From: Branchipolynoe longqiensis
Lineage: Eukaryota > Annelida > Polychaeta > Phyllodocida > Polynoidae
Assembly: GCA_030323885.1 (NCBI GenBank)
Contig: CM059187.1
Location: forward strand, 90,411,121-90,475,120
Direction: 5' to 3'
Length of the DNA: 64,000 nucleotides
Under the pieces are notes generated by a model. That model was not told the origin of the DNA. It saw only the letters and a list, made by a program, of their open reading frames with translations, and did no database searches. Numbering within the stretch: the stretch's first letter is position 1; each line of letters opens with the position of its first letter. This document shows, in pieces, positions 10,742-21,344 of the stretch. The position numbers and the translations under genes are program-made.

Positions 10742-12309
10742 GGAACCCTGGGGTACGCCAGTTGTAATTGATCTCTCTTTTGACTTAATGCCATTTATTT
10801 GTGTAACTTGTTGTCTATTTGATAGATAGTTGGCTATAAATATACAAGATTTAGGACCAAGTCCTGCCCTTTAAATTGTCCACAGTAAAATGTCATGGTC
10901 TATTGTGTCAAAAGCTTTCTTGAAATCAAGAAAAATGGTTATTGTCAGATCTCCTCTATCCATGTTAATCAGCAGTTCATCTAATAGGGTGGCTAGGGCT
11001 ATTATGGTTGATTTATCTTTTCTGAAGCCATTTTGCTGTTTGGCAAGGTAGTTGGTGTCTTCTAGGAAGGTTTTTATTTGATCATGGATTATTTGTTTGG
11101 TGACTTTGCCAGAGAGGGGCAGTATCGATATTGGTCGTAGTTCAATGCATGACTTAGGATTACTTATCTTTGGTATTGGTGTGACAGTAGCTATTTTCCA
11201 TTTATCTGGGAATACACCTGTTTCAATGATAAGGTTGTAATTTTGTTTATTAGGATGCTAATGGCAGTCTTAATGAAGGCTGAATTTATATTCATCATAC
11301 CAGATGATTTATATGATGAAAGTTCCTCAATCTTGGCGAGCACTTCTTTTCTTGTTTTTTTCTAAAGATTGATTTCATGTTAATTTGCGACTGGGTGATA
11401 ATTTGTTGGATACTTGGCTTGTTGTTTGAATTTGTTGGTGAGGTTTGCCCCAATGTCTACAAAATAGTTGTATATTACTTCAGCTTACTGACCATCAGGT
11501 ACTCTCTCACCTGTGCTATCGTCTATTATGCTGTTTATGTGTGGTTTGGCTTCTGGTCGAATTTGACTTAGTTCATACCAGAATTTCTTAAGATTCTGGT
11601 TGTGCTTTATGACTTGATCAATGTAGCACATAGATTTTGCTTTCCTCACCTCTGTTCTGACTTTGCTTGTTAAGCATTTTGCTATAAACTAGTCTCCTGG
11701 GTCTTTGATCAGGTCAGCCTTTTGCTTAAAATAATCTCGGTCCTTTTGCAGTTCTATCAGTTCACTGGTGATGTAAACAGCTGTGTTTTCTTATATTTTT
11801 AGTTCAGTCATCGGACAAAATTTATCTGCTGCATGGTTGATCATATCTTCTAAAATATCCCAACATTTGTTGGGAGCCTGCTCTTCAAATATTGTAGTGG
11901 GGTTATAACTCTGAAAGATTGTTGTTAATGCATCAGTTGAAAAGTTTCTATATGTCCTTCCGCAGTATGCGGTGATTTTTTGGTTGTTTAAGGGTTTCTT
12001 TTTGATAATATAGACTGGCTTATGGTCACTGACGTTCCCGGAATTAAGGACTCCTGCTTGAGTGCTATACTTGATGTTAGTAAAGGCTAAATCGATTGTG
12101 ATTGTAGTAGTTCTAGTTGACCTGGTTGGTTTATCTATCAGCTGTTGGAGCTCATGCTCTGAAGCAAATTGATTTCTGATTATGGCTCTACACTACAGTC
12201 TACAGTCTACATCTAAGTCACCTATCAGTAGGGTCTCATACTTGTCTATGTCATCTATTTCACTCATCACATTACTCAAGTCCCCGAAGGCCTGTTTAAC
12301 ACTTCCATC

Positions 12310-12425
12310 TTATCTTAAGATTGTTCTTGTAATTAAAAAGTGTAAATGACTGAAGTTATGAATGGCTGGAAGACCCGTGTCTCGGCACTGATAAAAAGAC
12401 TTATTCAGATGAATAAAACATGTTT
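12310..12425 (+). mobile_element. LINE 3' untranslated fragment, plus orientation
   Basis: It matches the 3' end of the 9021 LINE in the opposite orientation: GAATGGCTGGAAGACCCGTG, CTCGGCACTGATAAAAAGAC, TTATTCAGATGAATAAA. It has no coding part. Confidence 0.65.
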
Positions 12426-12514
12426 AAACCAAAAGATTTATGGGTCAAAGCCGAAGGTTGACATTCAGTTCAAGTCACTCTGCCCACCCAAAGGAACTAG
12501 CAGGATTGGGTAGT

Positions 12515-12720
12515 TGATTGTTGGAGCTTTACGACCTGGCAGCATCTAAGGTCATATCAGAATTGGTACCGACTTGTGACAGTGTGCACCCATGGTGACT
12601 TTATAGCACTGCCCCACTGGGAGACCAGGCTTCCGGCACCATGACCTGATATCCCACTCAGTCACATTATCCTGAAGCTGAGCCTACCAGTCCCTGCGCT
12701 ATCGTTATAATGCTAGTGGC
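12515..12720 (-). mobile_element. SINE1, tail type alpha, head lost
   Basis: The body runs from GTTGGAGCTTTACGACCTGG to GCGCTATCGTTATAATGCTA. The tRNA-like head is absent. Confidence 0.85.
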
Positions 12721-12769
12721 TTGACATTCAGCTTTTGTAAGATAGAGCAAGGATAATGTGTCTGAGTCT

Positions 12770-12880
12770 GATATTGGCATGGTAACCAGTGGAGAAACAC
12801 TATAAAATCGCAATCAGTGCCATATTGTCACAAATCGATTCCCGTCCTCATATGACCTTAGATGTTTCTAGAACAGTGTA
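12770..12880 (+). mobile_element. SINE1 3' fragment, plus strand
   Basis: It carries CACTATAAAATCGC, CATATTGTCACAAATCGATT and CATATGACCTTAGATGTTTC in SINE1 order. Only the 3' third is left. Confidence 0.7.
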
Positions 12881-12934
12881 CTAGTAATGTGCTCCCATCT
12901 CCCCATGTTAAATTCCATGTATATTGGTCTCCTG

Positions 12935-13047
12935 GGTAGAGACATTAAGACCGACTCATGGACGCAACTCTCACAGCAGAGAGCTAAATGGAGAGCGGCA
13001 GTCAAGTAATGAAAGCAGTCTTTGTCGCATCGCGACCGACAGCATGA
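12935..13047 (+). mobile_element. RTE-like LINE 3' end, plus strand
   Basis: The plus strand encodes the C-terminal tail RELNGERQSSNESSLCRIAT and then the 3' terminus GCGACCGACAGCATGATGAT. The same tail is encoded at 62760-62840 on the minus strand and its 3' terminus ends the element at 5698. The copy is 5'-truncated to about 110 bp. Confidence 0.75.
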
Positions 13048-13054
13048 TGATGGG

Positions 13055-13230
13055 TAAAGTGAGTGCATCAGGCTGCCTAGCTAGATTGATTGTCAAGATG
13101 CTCACTTCTGATTAGTAGAAGTGTGGGTTCAAATCACGCCCTAGGCGCACTACCTCCATGACACTTGTGCTGTGACCAGGATATTTGACAAGCTCCACAT
13201 TGTATTGTAGTTCATGAACCTGTCCTGTGA
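13055..13230 (+). mobile_element. SINE3-like degenerate copy
   Basis: A tRNA-like head is visible as GGCTGCCTAGCTAGATTGAT and GTGTGGGTTCAAATCACGCC (B box, about 13121-13135), followed by a short body. It is strongly diverged. Confidence 0.5.
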
Positions 13231-13239
13231 GTGTATTGT

Positions 13240-13296
13240 AAGTTTGTTTGTTTGTTGTTGTTTTACGTCCTAGCAACATCTAAGGTAATATCATGT
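13240..13296 (-). mobile_element. SINE1 3'-end fragment, tail type beta
   Basis: It reads TTGTTGTTTTACGTCCTAGC and ACATCTAAGGTAATATCATG. Only the tail-proximal 50 bp are present. Confidence 0.8.
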
Positions 13297-13335
13297 ATTA
13301 TAAGCGTGGCACCTGAATATTAGCATGATACTTAA

Positions 13336-14040
13336 GGGCCTGTCACACTATGATGTATCACCTCAATGTGCGGCAACGTATGTGATTTTCGACTAACACG
13401 TCGGCGTACGTCGTCGTATGTTACATGTATGTTGGGCATACAGCGTATACACTCTGGATACATCGGTATGCGTCGTCTTACGTCGATGCAGGCCGAGGCT
13501 AAAAAAAATTGTGTGCATGCTCAAAATTGTCAACGTGTGTCGATGTGTGGCTCATACGTTGAACATACACTGAATGTATATTCGGGATACATCGGCATAC
13601 ACTGGGAGTATGTTATGGATATATTGGTAACCATTGCTGCACGTTAGCCTACATTCAGCCGGTGGGAACGTGCAGTCCGCGTACAGTCCGCGTACTGCCA
13701 ACGGATGCATTACATACTCCTAACGTACTTCGAATGTACACCTGCCCTATCTCCAGCATATTTAACGTACATGCCGTACTTCTAGATATAGAGTAACGTA
13801 TATAATGTATATAATGTTGGTCGGTATTCCGTGAGCATATGCAAGCTTTTTGCGAATGTTTTGCGAACATTTTGCTAGGCACATGAACGCTCTCACACGC
13901 TAGCAATACATCAGAGATAAGTTCTGCCTACGTTACGTATGTTGTATGTACATTGTGTATATGCCCATTTTTACCCACTGCCCCTGAAAAGTTCAATGAA
14001 TGCCGACGTTCTGGCAAATTTTCTAACGTTGAGCATGCGC
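13336..14040. mobile_element. Foldback element H1 (GTCACACTATGA end)
   Basis: The left end is TTAA followed by GGGCCTGTCACACTATGATG. The interior is built of degenerate short repeats rich in TACGT, ACGTTG and CATACG in both orientations. The right part (13900-14010) matches the right part of H3 near 49140-49200, but no clear right terminal repeat remains. It is non-coding. Confidence 0.65.
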
Positions 14041-14430
14041 TGACGGCACATGTCATTTTTACTCGATTTTAATCATATGCCACGCAATGCTGAGAATTGT
14101 CATTCATTTTAAAGCAGCTGCAAAGAAGAAATGAAAAAATTACAAATTAAAATGAAGAAATGAAAAATAACAAACGACGCTAAAAAGAAAAAATATGAAT
14201 AACAAACAAAATTTAAAAGACCATTTTCGGTCGATTCGGTCAAATATCGATTCGAAGATAGTGAGCATGAAAATCTACAGAACCGGAAGTTCCCTCGGAT
14301 AAGCGCTTCTTTTCCCTCCTCATGTCAGACTTGTCATTTGTCATTTGCCATTTGTCAGGCTTGTCACTTGTCATTTGGACCCACTGCGCTTACGTGACTT
14401 TCACTCCTCGCTTTTATGTTGGGTTCCTGT
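14041..14430. other. Unassigned spacer
   Basis: AT-rich. A few direct TTGTCATTTG copies lie near 14330-14370. No gene is recognised. Confidence 0.4.
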
Positions 14431-14435
14431 CGACC

Positions 14436-15002
14436 TTTCTCCTGGAGCTTCATTTGTAGCTTCATTTGTAGCTTCATTTGGGGCTTCATTTTGGGATTCA
14501 TTTGGGGCTTAATGTCGGGCTTAATGTCGGGATTAATGTCGGGATTAATGTCGGGCTTCATTTGGAGCTTCATTTGGGGCTTAATGTCGGGCTTAGTGTC
14601 GGGCTTAGTGTCGGGCTTAGTGTCGGGGCTTCGTGTCGGGGCTTCGTGTCGGGGCTTCGTGTCGGGGCTTCGTGTCGGGGCTTCGTCTCGGGGCTTCGTG
14701 TCAGGGCTTCGTGTCGGGGTTTCATGTCGGGCTTCGTGTCGGGCTTCATGTCGGGCTTCATGCCAGGCTTACTGTTGGGCTTTAATGTCGGGCTTTAAAG
14801 AGGGCTTTAATGTCGGGCTTTAATGTCGGGCTTTAATGTCGAGCTTTAATGTCGGGCATTCATGTCGAGCTTTAATGCCGGGCTTTAATGTTGGGCTTTA
14901 ATCTCGGGCTTTAATGTCGGGCTTTAATGTCGGGCATTAATGTCGGGCTTCATGTCGGGCTTCATGTCGGGCTTCATGTCGGGCTTCATGTCTGGCTTCA
15001 TA
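14436..15002. repeat. 12-14 bp minisatellite (about 45 units)
   Basis: Degenerate tandem units of the type GGGCTTAATGTC, GGGCTTCGTGTC and GGGCTTTAATGTC form runs of variants. ORFs on both strands, such as runs of MSGL or MKPD, are read-throughs of the array and should not be annotated as proteins. Confidence 0.95.
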
Positions 15003-15129
15003 CTGATTGTTACCAGGACTTCCAAGGGCCTTTATGTTGGAGCTTTATCCAATGGGTTTTGTGTGGGATTTGAGTGGGAAATGCACAGGAATGGGGTCAT
15101 TTTGATGCGGACTTTGCGAGGGTTTTGGC

Positions 15130-15447
15130 TGGTTGTTTGTTGGAGTCTACGTCCTGGCAACATCTAAGGGCATATCAGGATAGGCACTGGGTTGTGACAG
15201 TGTGCACTCATGGTGACTTTATAGTGCTGCCCCACTGGTAAATCAGGTCGCCGGCACCATGACCCCATATCCCACTCAGTCATGTTATCCTGACACTGAG
15301 TTAACCAGTCCTTGCCCTATCCTATTAATGCTGAACACCGGACTAGGAAGTGACAAATATCATTTTTATAAGTAATTGGTGTGATTCGAACTCCCGATCT
15401 CCCACACATGAAGCATGCGCTCTACCGATTCGGCAACCGCGCCCGGT
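15130..15447 (-). mobile_element. SINE1, full length, tail type alpha
   Basis: The complete element runs from the GTTGGAGTCTACGTCCTGGC tail to the tRNA-like head, with B box complement TTCGAACTCCC at about 15387 and A box complement CTACCGATTCGGCAACCGCG at 15422-15441. Confidence 0.92.
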
Positions 15448-15544
15448 GCAGGGTTTTGTGTACATGGGCTCTGCATGGGACTTTGTATAGGCTTCGAATA
15501 AGTTTTGTGTCGGATTCGTATTGTGCAGCTTTTGCGTAGGCGTC

Positions 15545-15605
15545 ATCTGGAATTCCCCGACCTGATATGACCTTAGATGTTTCCAGGATGTAAAGCTCCA
15601 ACAAC
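15545..15605 (+). mobile_element. SINE1 3' fragment
   Basis: It contains GATATGACCTTAGATGTTTC and CAGGATGTAAAGCTCCAACA, the last 60 bp of SINE1 with an alpha-type tail. Confidence 0.75.
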
Positions 15606-15774
15606 AAAAAATTGATTTTTGTACGGTTGTGCACGGTTTGTATATGAGGTTCATATAGGCTTTGTGTGGGGTTAAAACAGGCTACGTACAAAACCAACAA
15701 GCTAAGGCATGAGAAATATCTTCAGTTCACTTCACTTTTGCATACCCTCAGAATAATGCAGGTCGAAAGTTTTT

Positions 15775-15930
15775 TTTGTTTTTGATTTTTTCTTGGAAGA
15801 TTTATACTGCCTATCATGGATAAGTCTGAATAGTTTTGTTTTTACCATTTGACAGTTGATCGATAGAAAGCCCGAGCCTACACTTTTACCGACCCAAGGG
15901 ATTTTTAACCTCCCACACCACATGGGGAAT
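15775..15930 (-). mobile_element. SINE2 body fragment, variant 3' part
   Basis: It contains TCGATAGAAAGCCCGAGCC, ACTTTTACCGACCCAAGGG and TTTTTAACCTCCCACACC. Its tail side (ATACTGCCTATCATGGATAA, about 15806) differs from standard SINE2 but matches the complement of 17165-17200. These two copies therefore belong to one variant subfamily. Confidence 0.7.
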
Positions 15931-15934
15931 CAAA

Positions 15935-16190
15935 CTATTGACCTGTCAATTCAAACCAATGACTTACAAGATACTTGTCACTACGTAGCCTAGCATTCTG
16001 TATTAATAGGATAGGACAAGGAGTTATTAGCTCAGCATCAGGATAAAGTTACTAAGTCGGAAACTAGGTCATGGTGCAGGCAGCCTGGGCTACCAGTGGA
16101 GTAGCGCTATAAAGTTGCAATGCGTGCACATTGTCACAACCCGATACCCATCCTGATATGACCTTAGATGTCGCCAGGACAAAAAAAATT
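15935..16190 (+). mobile_element. SINE1, head lost, plus strand
   Basis: It runs from CAAACCAATGACTTACAAGA through GTATTAATAGGATAGGACAA to ATATGACCTTAGATGTCGCC and an A run. Its 5' boundary abuts the SINE2 fragment. Confidence 0.8.
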
Positions 16191-16802
16191 GCGATAAGCA
16201 AGCAAACAAGCTGTTCTCAAGATCCGTCTGGATGTTGGCGGATTGGAGTTATGTCTTATCTTTGTCTCTTCTGCTGTCTAAAATATCGGTGGAGAAATAA
16301 GCAGACACTGGTTTATTATACCACATGGATATTGAATATGTGAGTACATTAGAAGCAATAGGAATAAATATTACATTGCTGGCAAGGCACAAAGAATGTG
16401 AAGGAGGATGTGGGAATAAGATAACTTTATTTCTATCCCAGGTGGCCGCCATCAAGGCATATGGCTCCATGTTTAGATCACTAGGCAACTGGTTGATATG
16501 GATCCAAAGTTGCATAGAGAAATCAAGTGTGAAGTAAACAGGCAATTAACAGTGATGAACAAACAGTGAAATGAGGAGGTATTGAATGTCAATGGGTATG
16601 TATTACAAGTGTTAGTCAATGCTGGAACCCTAGTCTGCCCGGGCAAGGAATAATGGTGTAGAACGTTAAATAGTTATTGTTTGTTAGTGGAATTATTGAG
16701 ACAAATTAAAGAGGTGTGTGAGGTGGATGGGTGGGTGAAGAAGGAAGTGTGGTCATGTTTGCAATGGAGAGTGCCCTTGGAGTGTGTGTCCAGAAGAGTG
16801 GT
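16191..16802. other. Unassigned region
   Basis: Short ORFs on both strands have no recognisable domain or coding bias. No repeat of the window's families is seen. Confidence 0.4.
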
Positions 16803-16859
16803 TGGTTGGTTGTTGGAAGCTTACATCCTGGCAACATCTAAGGTCATATCAGGATGGGT

Positions 16860-16932
16860 TTGATTGATTGGTGGTTTCTTTACGCCGTGTCGGCAGCATA
16901 GGCGTATCAGGAATAGTGCGGAAGTGTATAGT
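16860..16932. mobile_element. 73-bp insertion with 14-bp target duplication
   Basis: The direct repeat ATATCAGGATGGGT lies at 16846-16859 and 16933-16946, exactly as expected for insertion into SINE1. The insert starts TTGATTGATTGGTGGTTTCT and contains CTTTACGCCGTGTCGGCAG. A related, partly tandem copy lies at 27117-27175. Confidence 0.8.
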
Positions 16933-17029
16933 ATATCAGGATGGGTACCAACTTGTTAGAATGTCAGTCGTAGCAATTTTATAGTGCTGCCCCACTTGAA
17001 AATCAGGCCGCCAGCACCACTGTGTATAA

Positions 17030-17207
17030 CTTACAGCGTCATCAAAGGCCAGTTGCTCTCATACCATGTCTATGTGGTGTGGGAGGTTAAAAATCCCTTG
17101 GGTCAGTAAAAGTGTAGGCTCAGGCTTTCTATCGACAAACTGTATAATGGTGAAAACAAGTCTATTCAGACTTATCCATGATAGGCAGTATAAATCTTCA
17201 AGAAAAT
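17030..17207 (+). mobile_element. SINE2 fragment nested in SINE1
   Basis: It contains GTGTATAACTTACAGCGTCA, ATGTCTATGTGGTGTGGGAG and AAAAATCCCTTGGGTCAGT, then the variant 3' part shared with 15775. The tRNA-like head is missing. Confidence 0.8.
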
Positions 17208-17405
17208 GACCAGATATCCCACTCAGTTACATTATCCTAATCCTGAGCAAACCCGTCCTTGCCCTATAATGCTAAGTGCCAAGCTAGGAAGTGACAAGTA
17301 TCAATTTTGAAAGTCATTGATTTGACTTACTTGACCGGTGATGGAACTCCCAATCTCCCGTACGGGAAGCCCGCGCACTACTGATTCGGCCATCACGTCC
17401 TGTCC

Positions 17406-18087
17406 CAGTAGAGAGAAAAACAGCCTAGTGAAGTATGAGCTGTGATTGGCTGAGCAGTAATCAGCTGTTCATGTGTGAGCCAGGTGTGATTGGAAGTGCA
17501 CCACTCCCCCCCCCCCCCCCCCGCCACACATATCCCCACGGTACGTGCGGAATGCAGTTGGCAGTTCTCTGTGCCCCAGCAATCACCACGAATGAGCGTT
17601 CCTCACTAATTCGCCATCTTGGAACTCACTAATCGATGCGATATGAGTGTTAGTCCCTGGAAGGGGATTTTATGTGACTTCTCATTGATTAGGCGGTTGT
17701 TATTGCCATTTCCTTGAATATTTACATACTAAATGTTGGCTCACGTGTTCTCCTTAGGCCTTTTTGTATATGTGATGTATAAGACTTATGCGAGTATAAT
17801 GGCATGGAAGGGAAGATTCCCTATATTGATAACCCATGTGTTGTGCACTACTTTATGGGCGACCCCTTTTCACAGTTGGGACAGGTTGCGCCACCACCCT
17901 CCACGCTTACCAGTGCCGTGAATACTGTCACCCGCACACTGGAATTTTTTACTTTATATATATAGGTCCGATTAAAAATAACAGTTTGTAAATATCGCTA
18001 AACATTACATGGCCTTAAGACAAGTGCTTTTGAGCTGATAAAATGAGTGTTTGCAAAATAAAATATTTACCACACATAAATAACTAT
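17406..18087. other. Unassigned region with a poly-C tract
   Basis: A C run occupies about 17505-17522. No gene or family repeat is recognised in the rest. Confidence 0.4.
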
Positions 18088-18785
18088 AGCGTTGGATGAT
18101 GCACTCTATAGCATCGGATCATGCCCTCTATAGCGTTGGATCATGCCCCCTACAGCGTTGGATCATGTACTCTATAGCGTTGGATCATGCCTTCTACAGC
18201 GTTGGATCATGCACTCTATAGCATTGGATCGTGCACTCTATAGCATTGGATGATGCACTCTATAGCGTTGAATCATGCCCTCTATAGTTTTGGATGATGT
18301 ACTCTATAGCGTTGGATCATGCCCTCTATAGCGTTGGATCATGCACTATATAGCATTGGATCATGCCCTCTATAGCGTTGTATGATGCACTCTATAGTGT
18401 TTGATGATGCACTCTATAGCGTTGGATGATGCACTCTATAGCATTGAATCATCCCCTCTATAGCGTTGGATCATGTACTCTATAGGGTTGGATCATGCCC
18501 TCTATATCATTGGATCATGCACTCTATAGTGTTGGATCATGCACTCTCTACCATTGGATCATGCCCTCTATAGCATTGGATCATGCACTCTATAGCATTG
18601 GATCATGGCCTCCATAGCATTGGGTGATGCACTCTATAGCATTGGATCGTGCACTGTATAGCGTTGGATCACGCACTCTATAGCGTTTGATCATGACCTC
18701 TATAGCGTTGGATCATGCACTCTATAGCGTTGGATGATGCACTCTATAGGGTTGGATCATGCACTCTATAGCATTGGATCATGGG
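18088..18785. repeat. 22-bp minisatellite, about 32 copies
   Basis: Tandem units of GCACTCTATAGCGTTGGATC plus AT occur with single-base variants (GCGTT or GCATT, GCAC or GCCC, GATCAT or GATGAT). Units are contiguous with no spacers, so this is a satellite and not a CRISPR-like array. Confidence 0.97.
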
Positions 18786-19050
18786 TTGGATCATGCTGTT
18801 TCCAAGGATGTCATGTATCAACCATAACTGCTGTGCGTGCTGGTATCACATACCAATCAGGCATGGTGAGTACTGGTTATATGGGTGTTGAGATAAGGTG
18901 TGGGTGGGTGGTTGGGTGGCAGGGTAGTTGGGTGGGAGGAACTGCGTAGGGTTGTTTCGGTGTGTGCCAAGGGAAGTGCCGCGACGGTCACGTGGTCGCC
19001 GTAGAAGGATGTGATTGGCTATGGGAGCGCTTCCCTGCTGAAGCATGTAA

Positions 19051-19778
19051 CTGGGCCCATATGTATGAGCCAATTTTTAACCGGACCGGGGTTAAAGGAG
19101 GGTGCCAGGTTAGCTAACCCCGGAGTTCCAAATGTGTCACGGGGGATGTATGTGGCCAAAGCGTGCTCGGGTTAGCTAACGTTTCAGTTATTTATAGATT
19201 TGGGGAACCCCTCTTCATTTGTAGCCATATATTAGGCTCAAATATATTAAATGCTATCATATTTAACAGAATTACATAAGCAATAAGTGAAATTTGATCA
19301 ATTTAACCCTAAATTCGAAGCGTTATTAAGGCTACCGCCGCATTGGCGGCGATATTAATATTTATATTTTCGAATCGACGAACGTAAAGTAAACAAATCG
19401 CCGCATCGACGTCACTTTCCATACTGGCGGCAGTGGCGGTTTGTTTACTGTACGTCGATTAGAAAATATAACTATTAATATCGCCGCCAATGCGGCGGTA
19501 GCCTTAATAACGGTTCGATTTTATGGTTAATTTCAATAAATTTCACTTATTGCGTATCTAATTCTGTTAAATATGGTCGCATTCAATAGATTTGGTCATA
19601 ATCGGTGCCTAACCCCACCTTTAACCCTCCTTTCGCATGGGGTTAGTTGCAGGCGACTTTACGCTCACCGAGTTAGTTTAACCCCGACACATACATACGC
19701 AGTTTTCGCCTCTAACCCGGGAAATCCGCACGACGCAGGGTTACGACCCCTAACCCGGCCTCATACATATAGGCCCAG
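19051..19778. mobile_element. Foldback element B1 (core B, CTGGGCC ends)
   Basis: The ends are CTGGGCCCATATGTATGAGC at the left and the complement of CTGGGCCTATATGTATGAGG at the right. The interior is core B in two inverted arms (about 19200-19400 and 19430-19610): an A/T-rich block with TTAACCCTAAATTCGAAGCG, then CTACCGCCGCATTGGCGGCG, ATTTTCGAATCGACGAACGT and AAGTAAACAAATCGCCGC, followed by the mirror image. It is non-coding. Nearby TAACC-rich phrases flank the arms. Confidence 0.8.
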
Positions 19779-19799
19779 GTGTGGCACAGATTAAGCAAC

Positions 19800-19930
19800 A
19801 GCAATGCACCCCGCTCTTCTTGCCATTCCGAGGCTAGTGTGCTAACAATGACACTACCCAGGCTCCCTGGTGCAATCACCCAATCCATGACTACCTGTCC
19901 ATGCGGCGCCTTGCTTGAGAAATTAGTGCA
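19800..19930 (-). mobile_element. SINE3, minus-strand copy
   Basis: The complement reads GGGAGCCTGGGTAGTGTCAT, then TGTTAGCACACTAG, with a degenerate B box, and continues into the SINE3 body. Confidence 0.6.
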
Positions 19931-20094
19931 GACTACTAAAGTACTATAAAATTAATAGCAATATAAGTAGGGCACCCTGGTTACGCTAAGAAAGACGAGA
20001 CTGTTATCAGCATCCAGGCTAAGAACCGCCATCACCCTGTGGGGGATAATGGGACTGCACAGAAAGCATTGTTGTCTGCACAATGCAGTTTTAC

Positions 20095-20381
20095 CGGGCA
20101 AGGTGGCCGAATCGGGAGAGCGCGGGCCTCGCGTGCGGAAGAACGGGAGTTCAGTTCCCATTTGACTCAAACCAGTGACTTATAAAATTGATACTTGTCG
20201 CTTCCTAGCTTGGTGCTCGGCATAAATAGGATAGGGCAAGGACTAGTTTAGCTCAGTGTCAGGATAATGTGACTGAGTGGAATATCGGGTCATGGTACCA
20301 GCAGCCTAATGTCCCACTGGGAAGGCACTATAAAGTCACCATGAGTGTGCACTGTCACCCATCCTGATATGACCTTAGATG
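20095..20381 (+). mobile_element. SINE1, full head, plus strand
   Basis: The tRNA-like head reads AAGGTGGCCGAATCGGGAGA (A box) and GGGAGTTCAGTTCCC (B box, about 20145). The body ends CATATGACCTTAGATGT-like at 20381, directly joined to an inverted copy. Confidence 0.88.
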
Positions 20382-20663
20382 TTATATCAGGGCGGGTACC
20401 AACTTGTGACAGCACACACTCATGATTCCTGTATAGTGCTGACAAACTTGGAGACCATGCCCCAGGACCATGATCGGATATCCCACTCAGTCACATTATC
20501 ATGATGCTGAGCTAACCAGTCTTTGCCCTATTCTAGTAATGTCAAGCCCCCAGGATAGGTAGCGACAAGTATCAATTGTGTATGTCATTGCTTTGACTCA
20601 GCCAGGATTCGAACTTCTGCACAGGAAGTCTGCGCTCTACCGATTCAGCCATGACGTCCGGTA
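20382..20663 (-). mobile_element. SINE1, minus strand, joined tail to tail
   Basis: It begins inside the SINE1 body (ATATCAGGGCGGGTACCAAC), so its own tail is missing. It ends with the head complement CTCTACCGATTCAGCCATGA at 20634-20653. Confidence 0.88.
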
Positions 20664-20919
20664 ACAAGTAAATGAGAATGTAGTACTTTAGGATACTTTG
20701 TCTGCAGTTATTCAGCTATTATTGAGCCAAGTGGATAACTTGATTTGCACCGGAACTGGAATTTGCAACATCCGCTTTCAAAGCACGCCCCAGGGCCCGG
20801 GGAGTGCCAGCCGTATAACATCCACTTCAGACATGGGCAGAGCCTGGGATAATTAGGAAGTTAACAGTCGCTAAAGTAGAACTCGGTACATATCCTGGCG
20901 CTGCGCACCAGTAGGTTAA
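20664..20919. other. Unassigned spacer
   Basis: No gene or known repeat is seen. It ends in the TTAA flank of element D1. Confidence 0.4.
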
Positions 20920-21266
20920 AGTTGCATAGTCCGATGAAATATCAAAGTTTCAAAACCAAACCAATTAACTAGATTTGATTTGACATATCTAACTTAGATA
21001 CTGATGCACTTATTAAGCATTTGTTTCTGCGTAGAAGGCAATACTGAGTCAATTTAACAGAACCTGTTACTGCAGAAGTCTATGGTGTCAGAGTTTTGGC
21101 AAGCTTGCCAAAACTAATTTTCCATGTTTGCAGTCAAAATCTCTCAAAAGTTTACCATTTAAAATAAAAGTTACTTTGAACTAATGTAAAGTAAATACTA
21201 GTGATCAAACTAATATATTTATCTCAGAAAAAATACAGAAATTCAAAACTATCGGACAATGCAACT
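20920..21266. mobile_element. TTAA-flanked element D1
   Basis: TTAA at 20916-20919 and 21267-21270 flank inverted ends AGTTGCATAGTCCGATG (left) and the complement of AGTTGCATTGTCCGATAG (right). The A/T-rich 347-bp interior includes CAGAACCTGTTACTGCAGAA and TTTGGCAAGCTTGCCAAAAC and has no ORF. TTAA duplication is typical of piggyBac and Kolobok transposons; the assignment is inferred from flanks only. Confidence 0.82.
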
Positions 21267-21344
21267 TTAAGTTTCTCGCCATCCCTATGCCCTCTATCTT
21301 TTTAAGTAGATAATTCACGAGATGGGGGAAACAACAATGGTTTG

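Larger units (their letters stand above)
9021..12300 (-). mobile_element. CR1/Jockey-like LINE, 5'-truncated (copy 1)
   Basis: This is the minus-strand remnant of an ORF2 with APE endonuclease and RT. From the high coordinate down there are endonuclease C-terminal motifs (LLIGDLDVDC about 12240-12190, SDHKPVYII about 12030), RT motifs (FLDFKKAFDTIDHDIL about 10940-10890, [20 protein letters not shown] about 10770-10710, catalytic motif IADDAAL about 10660), and a thumb (YKYLGTTLGSTLN about 10430). It ends LWNELPVR-like near 10220, then a 3' untranslated region and a poly-A tail (T run at 9019-9029). It contains stops, frameshifts and an internal deletion between about 10250 and 10220. Element F2 sits inside its 3' region. 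Confidence 0.85.
16803..17405 (-). mobile_element. SINE1, full length, interrupted by two insertions
   Basis: SINE1 segments lie at 16803-16859, 16933-17030 and 17208-17405 (head near 17340-17400, with a diverged A box). The first gap is a 73-bp insertion flanked by a 14-bp direct duplication. The second gap is a SINE2 fragment placed between the bases that normally read GGCACCATGACC. Confidence 0.85.

Noticed and set aside
14416..15167. ORFs with repeated MSGL, VGLN or MKPD segments on both strands
   Set aside because: The 12-14 bp minisatellite explains them; several frames are open at once.
18088..18785. CRISPR-like array
   Set aside because: The 22-bp units are directly adjacent with no unique spacers, and the sequence is clearly from an animal.
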